A DNA stretch of 64,000 nucleotides from Eurosta solidaginis (taxonomy: Eukaryota; Arthropoda; Insecta; Diptera; Tephritidae): contig NC_090319.1 in NCBI RefSeq assembly GCF_040869045.1, positions 287,591,693 to 287,655,692 of the forward strand. Direction: 5' to 3'. Below are positions 22,493 through 32,673 of this stretch, in pieces; the first letter of the stretch is position 1; the number at the start of each line of letters is the position of its first letter. The notes beneath the pieces were generated by a model, which worked only from the letters and a program-made list of their open reading frames with translations, ran no database searches and was not told where the DNA came from. The translations under genes and the position numbers were made by a program.

Positions 22493-25391
22493 ATCTAATA
22501 CATAAAATTCTTCTGTCATGGTGTTAGAGGCTTAACTCCTCCGAAACGGCTGAACCGATTCTCATGAAATTTTGTGAGCATATTGGGTAGGTCTGAGAAT
22601 CGGCGAGAAACGTCTACCTTCGCTACGTGCCTAGGGTCTTGAGATCAAAACGTGGACCCGAGTACGCCTAAAATGTGTTTATACAATATGGATATCAAAT
22701 GAAAGCTATTGATGAGTGATATAGTACAGGATAATTTCCATACCCTTGGGTCTCGAGATATAGGCCAAAACGTGGACCCGGGTACCCCTAGAATGTGTTT
22801 ATACAAAGCCGTTGATGAGTGCTATAGTACGGGGAAATTTTCATACAACTGGGAGGCTAGGGTCTCGAGATATAGCCCAAAACGTGGACCCGGGTACCCC
22901 TAGAATGTGTTTATACAATATGGATATCAAATAAAAGCTGTTGATGAGTTCTATAGTACAGGATAATTTCCATACACTTGGGTCTCGAGATATAGGCCAA
23001 AACGTGGACCCGGGTACCCCTAGAATGTGTTTATACAATATGGATATCAAATGAAAGCTGTTGATGACTTCTATAGTACAGGATAATTTTCATACAACTG
23101 GGAGGCTAGGGTCTCGAGATATAGGCCAAAACGTGGACCCGGGTACCCCTAGAATGTGTTTATACAATATGGATATCAAATGAAAGCTATTGATGAGTGA
23201 TATAGTACAGGATAATTTCCATACCCTTGGGTCTCGAGATATAGGCCAAAACGTGGACCCGGGTACCCCTAGAATGTGTTTATACAATATGGATATCAAA
23301 TGAAAGCTGTTGATGAGTGCTATAGTACAGGATAATTTCCATACAACTGGGAGGCAAGGGTCTCGAGATATAGCCCAAAACGTGGACCCGGGTACCCCTA
23401 GAATGTGTTTATACAATATGAACATCAAATGAAAGCTGGAGATGAGTGCTATAGTACAGGATAATTTTCATACAACTGGGAGGCTAGGGTAGGATATAGC
23501 CCAAAACGGGCCCCGGGTACCCCTAGAATGTGTTTATACAATATGGATATCAAAAGAAAGCTGTTGATGAGTGCTATAGTACAGGATAATTTTCATACAA
23601 CTGGGAGGCTAGGGTCTCGAGATATAGCCCATATCGTGGACCCGCATACCCCTAGAATGTGTTTATACAATATGGATATCAAATGAAAGGTGGTGATGAG
23701 TGCTATAGTACAGGATAATTTTCATACAACTGGGAGGCTACGGTCTCGAGATATAGCCCAAAACGTCGACCCGGATACCCCTAGAATGTGTTTCTACAAT
23801 ATGGATATCAAATGAAAGCTGTTGATGAGTGCTATAGCACAGGATAATTATTATACAACTGGGAGGCTAGGGTTTCGAGATATAGCCCAAAACGTGGACC
23901 CGGGTACCCCTAGAATGTGTTTATACAATATGGACATCAAATGAAAGCTGGTGATGAGTGCTATAGTACAGGATAATTTTCATACAACTGGGAGGCTAGG
24001 GTAGGATATAGCCCAAAACGGGCCCCGGGTACCCCTAGAATGTGTTTATACAATATGGATATCAAAAGAAAGCTGTTGATGAGTGCTATAGTACAGGATA
24101 ATTTTCATACAACTGGGAGGCTAGGGTCTCGAGATATAGCCCATATCGTGGACCCGCATACCCCTAGAATGTGTTTATACAATATGGATATCAAATGAAA
24201 GGTGGTGATGAGTGCTATAGTACAGGATAATTTTCATACAACTGGGAGGCTACGGTCTCGAGATATAGCCCAAAACGTCGACCCGGATACCCCTAGAATG
24301 TGTTTCTACAATATGGATATCAAATGAAAGCTGGTGATGAGTGCTATAGTACAGGATAATTTTCATACAACTGGGAGGCTAGGGTAGGATATAGCCCAAA
24401 ACGGGCCCCGGGTACCCCTAGAATGTGTTTATACAATATGGATATCAAATGAAAGCTGTTGATGAGTGCTATAGCACAGGATAATTATTATACAACTGGG
24501 AGGCTAGGGTTTCGAGATATAGCCCAAAACGTGGACCCGGGTACCCCTAGAATGTGTTTCTACAATATGGATATCAAATGAAAGCTGTTGATGAGTGCTA
24601 TAATACAGGATAATCTTCATACAACTGGGAGGCTAGGGTCTCGAGATATAGCCCAAAACGTCGACCCGGATACCCCTAGAATGTGTTTCTACAATATGGA
24701 TATCAAATGAAAGCTGTTGATGAGTGCTATAGCACAGGATAATTATTATACAACTGGGAGGCTAGGGTTTCGAGATATAGCCCAAACCGTGGACCCGGGT
24801 ACCCCTAGAATGTGTTTATACAATATGGATATCAAAAGAAAGCTGTTGATGAGTGCTATAGTACAAGATAATTTTCATACAACTGGGAGGCTAGGATCTC
24901 GAGACATAGGCCAAAACGTGGACCCGGGTACCCCTAGAATGTGTTTATACAATATGGATATCAAAATAAAGCTGTTGATGAGTGCTATAGTACGGGATAA
25001 TTTTCATACAACTGGGAGGCTAGGGTCTCGAGATATATGCCAAAACGTGACCCGGGTACGCCTAGAATGTGTTTATACAATATGGATATCAAATGAAAGC
25101 TGGTGATGAGTGCTATAGTACAGGATAATTTTCATACAACTGGGAGGCTAGGGTCTCGAGATATAGCCCAAAACGTAGACCCGGGTACCCCTAGAATGTG
25201 TTTATACAATATGGATATCAAATGAAAGCTGGTTATGAGTGCTATAGTACAGGATAATTTTCATACAACTGGGAGGCTAGGATCTCGAGATATAGCCCAA
25301 AACGTGGACCCGGGTACCCCTAGAATGTGTTTATACAATATGGATATCAAGGCCAAATTTAGGGCAGAACAACCTCTGCCGGGTCTGCTAG
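22493..25391 (-). mobile_element. Probable non-autonomous Helitron filled with minisatellite units
   Basis: The insert interrupts A2 between GACTAGAATAAT and AAGCTATAACTTAGC, which are contiguous in the sister copies at 38826-39935 and 46843-48772. Its right edge (25351-25391), read on the minus strand, is the same ~40 bp as the Helitron 5' end at 19314-19353 (AGACCCGG, GTTGTTCTGCCCTAAATTTG). Its left part (22540-22610) has GAAACGGCTGAACCGATTCT and GGTCTGAGAATCGG, phrases common in insect Helitrons. The 5' TC and a clear 3' CTRR are not visible, so the exact ends are uncertain. Confidence 0.55.
22640..25350. repeat. Minisatellite of ~120-129-bp monomers
   Basis: About 23 units contain GGATATCAAATGAAAGCTG, GATGAGTGCTATAGTACAGG, ACAACTGGGAGGCTAGGG and CCCCTAGAATGTGTTTATAC. 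A full unit is 129 bp (23041 to 23170). Read on the opposite strand the monomer is homologous to the family A monomer at 2211-5270. Blocks of several units are duplicated, for example 23440-23780 and 23970-24300. Confidence 0.9.
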
Positions 25392-25599
25392 CAAGCTATA
25401 ACTTAGCAAAAAATTGTTTTGAATCAATGATATTTCACTTATCAAGTTTTATTGTAAGAGGAAATGGGGAGACATTTTTTTCAACGGGCTGTGCCATGTG
25501 TTATGTAGAAAAGTAATTTATCTGAAATAAAATGTACAATTGAAGCTCACGCTGAGTATATAATGTTCGGTTACACCCGAACTTAGACACCTTTACTTG

Positions 25600-27015
25600 T
25601 TTTTTTGTGTCGTCGCGATCTGATACTGCTCAGATACAGAAGAGATTTATCCAGCCAAGCCTAACAAAAAGTAGATTTACCTTAAACATATCGAAAACTT
25701 ATAGACTATAGTGGAGTTTTATTTATCATGTATCTCCTTTAAATTAAAACACAGACAGCATTTGATAACAATTTTTCTATTTTTTATGAAAATGGAGTAA
25801 TTATTATTTATAATAGTTTAAATTTATTATTGTATAATGTCTTTTATGAAAAACATTAATAAAGCGCATACAAAGTTGCCTTAAACTTTTAGGTTTTTTC
25901 TTAGCCTTAAAAATTTTTATTGAGCCTTTTTCGCTTTTTATTTTCGTCGATCTAGCCTTTTTTCTAAAAAAGTTCTGGTAACACTGCTTATAACGCTTTG
26001 TGAATACGCCATTTACTAATTTTTCCCACTTATTAATATTCGCTGTGTTTTTTTTTTACATCTATATACGTTTACGCTTAAACTTTATATGGACTGCTAA
26101 GCGTCAAACACTAAATACACCTCTGAAATTGCTGCGCATAAAATTTTTAATACTAAATTTCAATACGCATTATACTCAAATGCAACTGAAATATGTGTCT
26201 ATGTTTCACCTCTACACTAATCCTATGTATCACATCTACAAATGGTGTGTGTCCACTATTCATCGCAACCGATTCAGCTATAGGTTATACATAGCCATAC
26301 AACAGAGGTTTGTGTCTCCCCTTTTCGGTACAATATGTTCTGTAGCTAGTTGCCGCTAGATGGGTATCCTAAGCATTATCTGACTGAGGATAAGCACAAA
26401 CGTAGACGTATAAACGTGCAAAAAAACACGGCATTTAATTATATTTCTTCAACGAAACTTAATTTTGATTTTCTTTGTCATATCAGATAAATATTTACTT
26501 AAGCATCGCAAGCCAAATAATAGAGTTTTTTCCTACCCACAAACAAATTTTTGGCTGACCTACTTTTCAAAGTTCATTTTGAAAGAAGTATTGGGAAGCT
26601 TTTTTTGTTTATCAAGAAAAGGTTCACAATGTACTCATATACTATATCTCTGTCCTCACTCCATTTTCAAAATTTTCCAACCATCAACAATGTAAAATTA
26701 ATCATCGTTTTTTGCATATTTAATTTATTTTTTGCTTTCATACTAAATGCATTGCTTGCGCTTAAAGCTCACTCCTTTCACATACAAATCTGGCACATTC
26801 AAGATACCATTTTCTTGTTACATATTGACAAATTTATATTTATTTATAAACAATGTTTTAAAGTACGTCAGGCGTAGTGCCATAAATTGATAAATGACTT
26901 TTGCGAACGCGAATGCAACTTAGCAAATGGCGATGCGTTTGTTCATCATTCATTCATTCATTCACTCAGTCGTGGTTTACACAGACGCCTCCCAGGGTAA
27001 CTTTGTTATGTTGGC
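25600..27015. other. Gap: AT-rich, no gene seen
   Basis: T-rich sequence with many short open frames but no domain. The frames at 26000-26359 and 26551-26877 translate to hydrophobic and lysine-rich low-complexity peptides, as AT-rich DNA does. A CATT repeat lies at 26945-26965. Confidence 0.4.
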
Positions 27016-27331
27016 TGTTTGAAGTCAGAAGACTATTTTGTCTTGACTGTATAAATTTCTTTATTCAACTGAACTTAAAAAATATAGCAAACAATTTTAG
27101 CGTGCAAAATATTTGATACTATGGACCTAACTGTTTTATGTATGCTGAAAATATGTATTCATTATGCTAGTTGGAATTCAATAACATGAGCTTAGGTAAA
27201 TAACAGTATTCAAAATTCTTATAAAGAGAGAATGTGTACATATTGCAAAAAATGTAAAAACTTAACTATATACATATGTATGAATGTAAGTCAGCATATT
27301 AGGGTGGAACTTATATACTCTTTACAAAACA
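27016..27331 (-). repeat. 3' LTR of the BEL/Pao element
   Basis: The 316-bp LTR begins TGTTTTGTAAAGAG and ends CTTCAAACA on the element strand. It carries GTATATAAG (27311-27319) as a TATA-like word and AATAAA (27065-27060) as a possible polyadenylation signal. The pol stop codon lies inside it. Confidence 0.95.
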
Positions 27332-30300
27332 TCCTCACCCCGTTGAAAGCCAGTGCTTTCAAGAGAATTTTCAATCGGCAAAAGGCATAACTTGCTGATA
27401 GCCCTTTTTGTAACGCCAGTGCTTGTTTTCAATACTGCCACCCGAGCGACGCCATCTGATCCAGGAGTCGTTTGAATTACCCGTGCGAGTGGCCATCGAA
27501 GTGGTGGTTGATTTTCATCCTTTATTAAGACGAGAGCTCCGATAGGAATTGTATTCTTTTCAGACCGCCATTTAGACCGCTGTTGAAGGTGCGTCAGATA
27601 CTCCGTCGACCACTTCTTCCAAAAAATTTGTTTCAATCTAGATATACGCTGCCAAAGACCAAGACGGTTAATGTTTAGATCGGTTATATCTGGCTCAGGG
27701 ATCGCAGTTAAAGGACCACCTATTAAAAAATGAGCTGGTGTAAGAACATCAAGGTCATCTATATGCTCTGTAATTGGAGTTAAAGGTCTTGAGTTAAGAA
27801 TTGCTGAGATTTGACAAATTAAAGTACGTAATTGGTCATAAGTTAGAATTGAAGACCCTACTACTCTGTTAAAATGATATTTTGCTGATTTTATGGTGGC
27901 TTCCCATAAGCCACCGAAATGAGGTGACCGAGGTGGAATGAATTTCCAGTCGATCCCATCTTCCAAGCACTGTTGCAACAACATTTTCTGATGATCGCTG
28001 TTGAGAAATAGCCGCTTTAGTTCAGCGAGTTCATTATTTGCTCCAACAAAGTTTGTTGCGTTATCTGACCAGATGGTTTTAGGTTTTCCACGTAAACTCA
28101 CAAATCGTTGTAAAGCAGCCAGAAATGCAGACGTAGATAAATCCTTGACGAGTTCCATGTGGATCGCCTTTGTAACAAAGCAAATAAATAAACATATGTA
28201 ACACTTAGTTGGCGGCCTATTTCGAACTTCAGCGTTATAATAAAATGGGCCACAAAAATCAACCCCAGTGGTAAGAAATGCGCGGGCTGGCTGAACCCTT
28301 TCTTTTGGCAAGTTAGCCATTATATGCTCCATAAGTCTTGGCCTGCAGCGAAAACACACAATGCATTTATTGACAACGTATGATATCGTTTTGCGACCAC
28401 CTATGGGCCAGTAGTGTAAACGGATTGAAGCTAGAAGAGCTTGTGGTCCTGCATGCAATAGCTTTTTATGAAAATAAATTATTATGGAAATGGTGAGCGG
28501 ATGCCTCTTTGGAAGCAAAATGGGGTGACTAGAGTTGAAGTCCAAACCCGCGTTTTTTAGTCGCCCGCCGACACGAAGTAATCCAAAATCGTCTAAGAAT
28601 GGTGATAGCGAAACCAGTGAGCTGGATGAGGTGATCGGCTGTTTTCTTTCGAGTGCGGTATACTCGGTGCAAAAGTGAACTCTTTGAATCATTCGTAGAA
28701 GATAGAACGTCCCCTTCTGAATATGTAAGGGTGACAACACATTAGAGTGATCTTTGCATACAAATTTGTATACATAGCCATAAATTCGTTGCATTGAGTT
28801 GAATGAATTTATGTACTTGCAGTCACTGGATGAGTCAAAAAATACATGCGATGAGAGTAGTGCACTTTTACGTATCTCAGGCAGACCGTTTACTGGCACG
28901 CATAATACTGGCCACGTATCTGATGGTTGGGCTAAAAATTGTGGACCATGCTTCCACAACGATGATTTGAGAAGCTCAGTAGCAGTAGCCCCTCTAGATA
29001 ATATATCGGCTGGGTTGAGGGCTGATGGGACGTAACGCCATTCCATTCCTTTTGTAAGCTGTTGAATACTGCTTATTCGATTAGCAACAAAAACATTAAA
29101 ACGCAAAGGTTCCTCTTTCAGCCATGCCAGAACGATACTGGAATCAGACCAACAATAAAATTTACAGTCGAAAACGCCGAGCCTTAAAATTGCATGCACA
29201 ACTTGTGCAAGTAGTGCAGCAGCACAAAGTTCCAATTTCGGTATGGTGAGTGTCTTGAGCGGCGCTACTCGAGATTTGGAGCATAGAAGAGAAGCCTGAA
29301 CATCATGGTTACTGATTGAACGTACATAAACACATACTCCATATGCCGAGATGCTAGCATCGCAAAATGCATGTACTTCGGTTTTAGCGTCTGGCATGGA
29401 AACGAAACGAGGAAAACAAAACCCTTTCACTGACTCGAGTTCATTATGTAGCTGTTGCCAAGCAGTATGAAGAGAAAGTGGCAAGCTCTCGTCCCAATTG
29501 ACCTTATCCATCCAGAGGCGCTGCAAAAATATTTTGGCCTTACAAATTATTGGTCCAATCAAGCCAAGCGGATCGTAGAAGCGCGCTATAATGGAGAGCA
29601 CAACACGTTTAGTAATTTTTGGAGGTAGCTTTTCTAATGAGAACGAAAATAAAAACGTGTCTGTTTGCGGATTCCATAAAAGTCCAAGCGTTTTTGTAAT
29701 GTTACTTCCGTCATCAAATTTTAAAAAACTTTCTTTATTTTCGGTGGCAATTTGTGAGAGCACATCGTTTTGACTGGAGCACCATTTTCGAATTTGAAAG
29801 TTGCCTTTCGCTAACAACTGAGTAGTTTGCATAACAATGTCTTTTGCGTCGTCAACGGTCTTCGCACCAGTAATTAAATCGTCGACATAAAAATCTCGTA
29901 GAACAATTTGAGAACCAAGAGGAAATGAATTTTTCTCATCAAAAGCAAGCTGATGCATTGCACGAATAGCAAGGAATGACGCCGGCTTCGTTCCATAAGT
30001 GACAGTCTCGAGTTTAAACGTTTTAATTTCGCTATTTGGATCATCTCTCCATAGTATACACTGCAAATAGTCATCAGGGGATGTAACCCGGACGCACCTA
30101 TACATTTTACATATGTCACCAGTTACAGCTACCGGATAAGTACGAAACCGAATGAGAATATCAGCCAACTTGGGTTGAATCGTTGGCCCAGCCATCAAAA
30201 TTTCATTAAGTGAGTATCCAGATGTGCTAGTTGCCGAGCCGTCAAACACAACGCGAAGTTTAGTTGTTGTACTGTCACTCTTGAAGACACAGTGATGAGG

Positions 30301-32532
30301 TAAATAATAAACCTTTGTATTTTTGGGTGGGTGCTCAACGAATGACATGTGCCTTAGTTGTTCGTACTCTTTGATGAATGCGGAATATTGAGCTTTCACT
30401 GGAGTATTATGCTGAAGCCGGCGCTCTAAAGAAAGAAACCGCCTGAGAGCTTGCTCATATGAATCCCCGAGTAAATCAAGGCTATGCTTTAATGGCAATC
30501 GAACAGAGTACTCTCCCGTATCCAAGCGACGATGGCTGTTCATAAAGTGCTCTTCGCATTCAATCTCTTCCTTCGTTGTGTTTGCTGAAGGTTCGAAGCA
30601 GTTGTCGATTTCCCAAAATGACCTCACTACTTGAGTCAACGATTGTTGTTGTTCTTCACTACTGATTAACACTAACGATGATGAAATTGGCGATTTTTGC
30701 TGGCCGCCTGAAACAACCCAACCTAAACGGGTTTTTTGCAAAATGTATGGCATATTTTTCAACCGAATTTGCCCAACACATAGTAAATCAAAGAATATAC
30801 CAGCCCCAAGTAACATGTCGACACGTTGAGATTTGAAAAACAAGGCATCAGCAAGTTTTATATTTGCAGGGATGTTCCCGTCGGATGTAGCAAACGAATA
30901 GTTAGGTTGACTGTCAGTAATGGTAGGAGTAACCGCAACTGTTATACTCGCTGAAAAGTCATTATGCAGGGACTTGAAGGTTATGTTAGCACAGTGGCTA
31001 ATTTTCAGGCCTGATTCGCCAATACCTGAAACAGAGTACGAAATTTTCGACATTTTCAAATCGACCTGATTAGCAAACCGGGTTGTTACAAAGTTTAACT
31101 GCGAAGCAGAGTCCAATATAACGCGACATGGAATGAAAGAACCAGTTCTGGTTTTCACCAATATGACAGCAGTGGCGATTAGTACATTTTCGGTTAGAGT
31201 TGGGTCTACTGAAATATTGTTGGACTTTGACACTAGTGTTGTAGCTTGTGCCGCTCGAGGACTTGAGTCAGATTTCTCATCGGGCGTACAGCCAGTGGTG
31301 GACTGCTGCGCCGGAATAAAATGCAAAAGAGTGTGGTGTTGAGCTGTGCAGCGTCGACAATTGGAGGATTTACATTGTGAAGCGTGATGCCCGTACCTTA
31401 AACAATTCAAACAAATGCTCGCCTTTTTGGCCTCTTTCCAACGCGTTGCTGGACTAAGTTTAATAAAAGATGGACACATATAAATTGAATGGTCATCCCT
31501 TTTGCAAAATGTGCATCCTTTGTGAGTAGGTTTCGAAACTACAAGAGCCTTTTTCTGATACTGTGTTTTGCTCACCTGAACGTTTGGCGTTTTCTGTACC
31601 GTAGCGAAATTAATGCTATCCAACGTTTGACACCTCTTCTCGAGAAATGTTTCCATGCTCTCCCATGTAGGTATGCTGTTGCATGAGGCTGATTCTTCCC
31701 ACTTTCTTTGTGTGGATGGATCTAACCTTTGAGCAATAATAAACATGAGTAGACAGTCGGCTATTTGTATCTTACTTCCTAGGGTCTGAAGTGCCCTAAT
31801 GTGAGACGTGAATTTGTCAACAAGCACGCGAAGACTACCGACTGTGTTGGCTTCTGCACCTTTTAGTTCAAACAATTCGCGAATGTGAGCCTGAAAAATA
31901 AGGCGTTTATTATCAAAGCGGCATTTAAGTAAACTCATAGCCTTTTCGTAGTTGCTATCGCGTATTTCCAGTGAACGAATGACATCTAAGGCGCTGCCTT
32001 GCAAGCAGGTCCGCAGGTGCTGGAATTTTTCTATTTTCGTAAGCTCTGGTTCATTATCGACCACAGTTTCAAACATCGAAATGAAATTTGGCCACTCCGT
32101 GAATGCACCAGCGAATTTTGGCAGCTGAAGGTCGGGCAGCCGTGATTTATTTTGCTTTAGCACGACTACGGATGGAGAATCGTGCGGAGAAAATACGGAT
32201 GTTGATGAATGAGCTTGTGGCTCCACGCGATGCGATTTTAACTCACGGGTGATTGCCGTTTTTATGGAGACATATATGGCGAGAAAATCAGTACGGCTGC
32301 TACTATCCAGCTCATCAGGATTTTCTTCTTCCAAGCTAGTCTGAGCGGCCTCAAAGTTGTTTAGTATGTGATCCAGGAGCTCGATTCGCGTCGAAAGTTC
32401 CGCATGGTCCATAGCCTGAAGCGCTTCCGATGTACTTTGGCGCTGAATAGTCAAGATTTGACGAACGATAGCGTCACATTTTCTTTTAAAAAAGGAATTA
32501 TGTACTTGTGGTGCATCTGTATTGTTATCCAT
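27322..32532 (-). CDS. BEL/Pao Gag-Pol polyprotein, intact
   Basis: The 1,736 residues are uninterrupted, with Gag and Pol fused as in this superfamily. Gag: a DUF1759-like region about 130-290 (LPKFAGAFTEWPNFISMF), then CCHC knuckles at C340-C343-H348-C353 and C374-C377-H382-C387 and a third CX2C (392-395). Protease: VILDSASQLNFV with D474. Reverse transcriptase: about 740-960, GDICKMYR with D806, FYVDDL with D884 and D885. RNase H: D1058 (FCDAS), E1101, D1130 (SDSS), D1176 (NPAD). Integrase: H1355, H1360, C1390, C1393, then core D1425, D1490 and E1544, and a C-terminal DUF5641-like domain about 1630-1725 ending KLCLLP. All catalytic positions expected for the family are present, so it could encode active enzymes. 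The start MDNNTDAPQV at 32532 is 141 bp inside the 5' LTR. The stop falls 10 bp into the 3' LTR. No envelope gene follows. Confidence 0.95.
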   Translation of the reverse strand: MDNNTDAPQVHNSFFKRKCDAIVRQILTIQRQSTSEALQAMDHAELSTRIELLDHILNNFEAAQTSLEEENPDELDSSSRTDFLAIYVSIKTAITRELKSHRVEPQAHSSTSVFSPHDSPSVVVLKQNKSRLPDLQLPKFAGAFTEWPNFISMFETVVDNEPELTKIEKFQHLRTCLQGSALDVIRSLEIRDSNYEKAMSLLKCRFDNKRLIFQAHIRELFELKGAEANTVGSLRVLVDKFTSHIRALQTLGSKIQIADCLLMFIIAQRLDPSTQRKWEESASCNSIPTWESMETFLEKRCQTLDSINFATVQKTPNVQVSKTQYQKKALVVSKPTHKGCTFCKRDDHSIYMCPSFIKLSPATRWKEAKKASICLNCLRYGHHASQCKSSNCRRCTAQHHTLLHFIPAQQSTTGCTPDEKSDSSPRAAQATTLVSKSNNISVDPTLTENVLIATAVILVKTRTGSFIPCRVILDSASQLNFVTTRFANQVDLKMSKISYSVSGIGESGLKISHCANITFKSLHNDFSASITVAVTPTITDSQPNYSFATSDGNIPANIKLADALFFKSQRVDMLLGAGIFFDLLCVGQIRLKNMPYILQKTRLGWVVSGGQQKSPISSSLVLISSEEQQQSLTQVVRSFWEIDNCFEPSANTTKEEIECEEHFMNSHRRLDTGEYSVRLPLKHSLDLLGDSYEQALRRFLSLERRLQHNTPVKAQYSAFIKEYEQLRHMSFVEHPPKNTKVYYLPHHCVFKSDSTTTKLRVVFDGSATSTSGYSLNEILMAGPTIQPKLADILIRFRTYPVAVTGDICKMYRCVRVTSPDDYLQCILWRDDPNSEIKTFKLETVTYGTKPASFLAIRAMHQLAFDEKNSFPLGSQIVLRDFYVDDLITGAKTVDDAKDIVMQTTQLLAKGNFQIRKWCSSQNDVLSQIATENKESFLKFDDGSNITKTLGLLWNPQTDTFLFSFSLEKLPPKITKRVVLSIIARFYDPLGLIGPIICKAKIFLQRLWMDKVNWDESLPLSLHTAWQQLHNELESVKGFCFPRFVSMPDAKTEVHAFCDASISAYGVCVYVRSISNHDVQASLLCSKSRVAPLKTLTIPKLELCAAALLAQVVHAILRLGVFDCKFYCWSDSSIVLAWLKEEPLRFNVFVANRISSIQQLTKGMEWRYVPSALNPADILSRGATATELLKSSLWKHGPQFLAQPSDTWPVLCVPVNGLPEIRKSALLSSHVFFDSSSDCKYINSFNSMQRIYGYVYKFVCKDHSNVLSPLHIQKGTFYLLRMIQRVHFCTEYTALERKQPITSSSSLVSLSPFLDDFGLLRVGGRLKNAGLDFNSSHPILLPKRHPLTISIIIYFHKKLLHAGPQALLASIRLHYWPIGGRKTISYVVNKCIVCFRCRPRLMEHIMANLPKERVQPARAFLTTGVDFCGPFYYNAEVRNRPPTKCYICLFICFVTKAIHMELVKDLSTSAFLAALQRFVSLRGKPKTIWSDNATNFVGANNELAELKRLFLNSDHQKMLLQQCLEDGIDWKFIPPRSPHFGGLWEATIKSAKYHFNRVVGSSILTYDQLRTLICQISAILNSRPLTPITEHIDDLDVLTPAHFLIGGPLTAIPEPDITDLNINRLGLWQRISRLKQIFWKKWSTEYLTHLQQRSKWRSEKNTIPIGALVLIKDENQPPLRWPLARVIQTTPGSDGVARVAVLKTSTGVTKRAISKLCLLPIENSLESTGFQRGEDVL
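27332..27345 (-). promoter_or_regulatory. Polypurine tract of the BEL/Pao element
   Basis: Immediately upstream of the 3' LTR the element strand reads AACGGGGTGAGGA, a purine-rich run in the position where plus-strand DNA synthesis is primed. It also encodes the last residues of the polyprotein. Confidence 0.6.
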
Positions 32533-32654
32533 TTCGAGAAAATGATTAGTGAAAAAAAATAATTTTCAAACGATACGAAAGAAAAATGTTCGATATAGAA
32601 AGCGCGCACGTTGCGTTACACAATTACTTGTTGTTTAAAGTGTCACCGAATGTG

Positions 32655-32673
32655 ATCACGTCGGGGTCACCAA
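32655..32673 (-). promoter_or_regulatory. Primer-binding site of the BEL/Pao element
   Basis: Directly after the 5' LTR the element strand reads TTGGTGACCCCGACGTGAT. TGG is the complement of a tRNA CCA end. Which tRNA is used cannot be settled without a tRNA set. Confidence 0.7.

Larger units (their letters stand above)
21573..25599 (+). mobile_element. DINE-like subfamily A2, copy 1, split by a tandem-repeat insert
   Basis: The head (TTTGATTGGGTAACGGTTGG, GAGCCATGTCCG, CACGCCCAC words) and the tail (GAGTATATAATG, TTCGGTTACACCCGAAC, CTTTACTTG) are as in family A, but the middle differs (GGCGTGGCACCGCCCAC; AAAATGTACAATTGAAGCTC near the end). Without the insert at 22493-25391 it would be about 1.13 kb, close to the 1.11-kb uninterrupted copy at 38826-39935. 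Confidence 0.75.
20912..25986. mobile_element. Possible hAT-like non-autonomous element, split by later insertions
   Basis: CAGTGTTGTCA at 20912-20922 is matched by TGGTAACACTG at 25976-25986 (inverse complement CAGTGTTACCA). Both sub-terminal regions are rich in T-runs separated by AGC or AGCC. The inside is interrupted by repeat C and DINE A2. The flanking 8-mers do not match, so there is no target duplication and the call is weak. Confidence 0.25.

Noticed and set aside
22640..25350. Array orientation taken as an inversion inside the DINE itself
   Set aside because: Sister A2 copies without the array and the Helitron-like edge at 25351-25391 fit a separate insertion better, although inversion is not excluded.
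24717..25516. Open frames of 129 and 93 codons with repeated peptide units
   Set aside because: They are translations of the minisatellite. A full monomer is 129 bp, a multiple of three, so any frame lacking a stop repeats. There is no start context and no domain.
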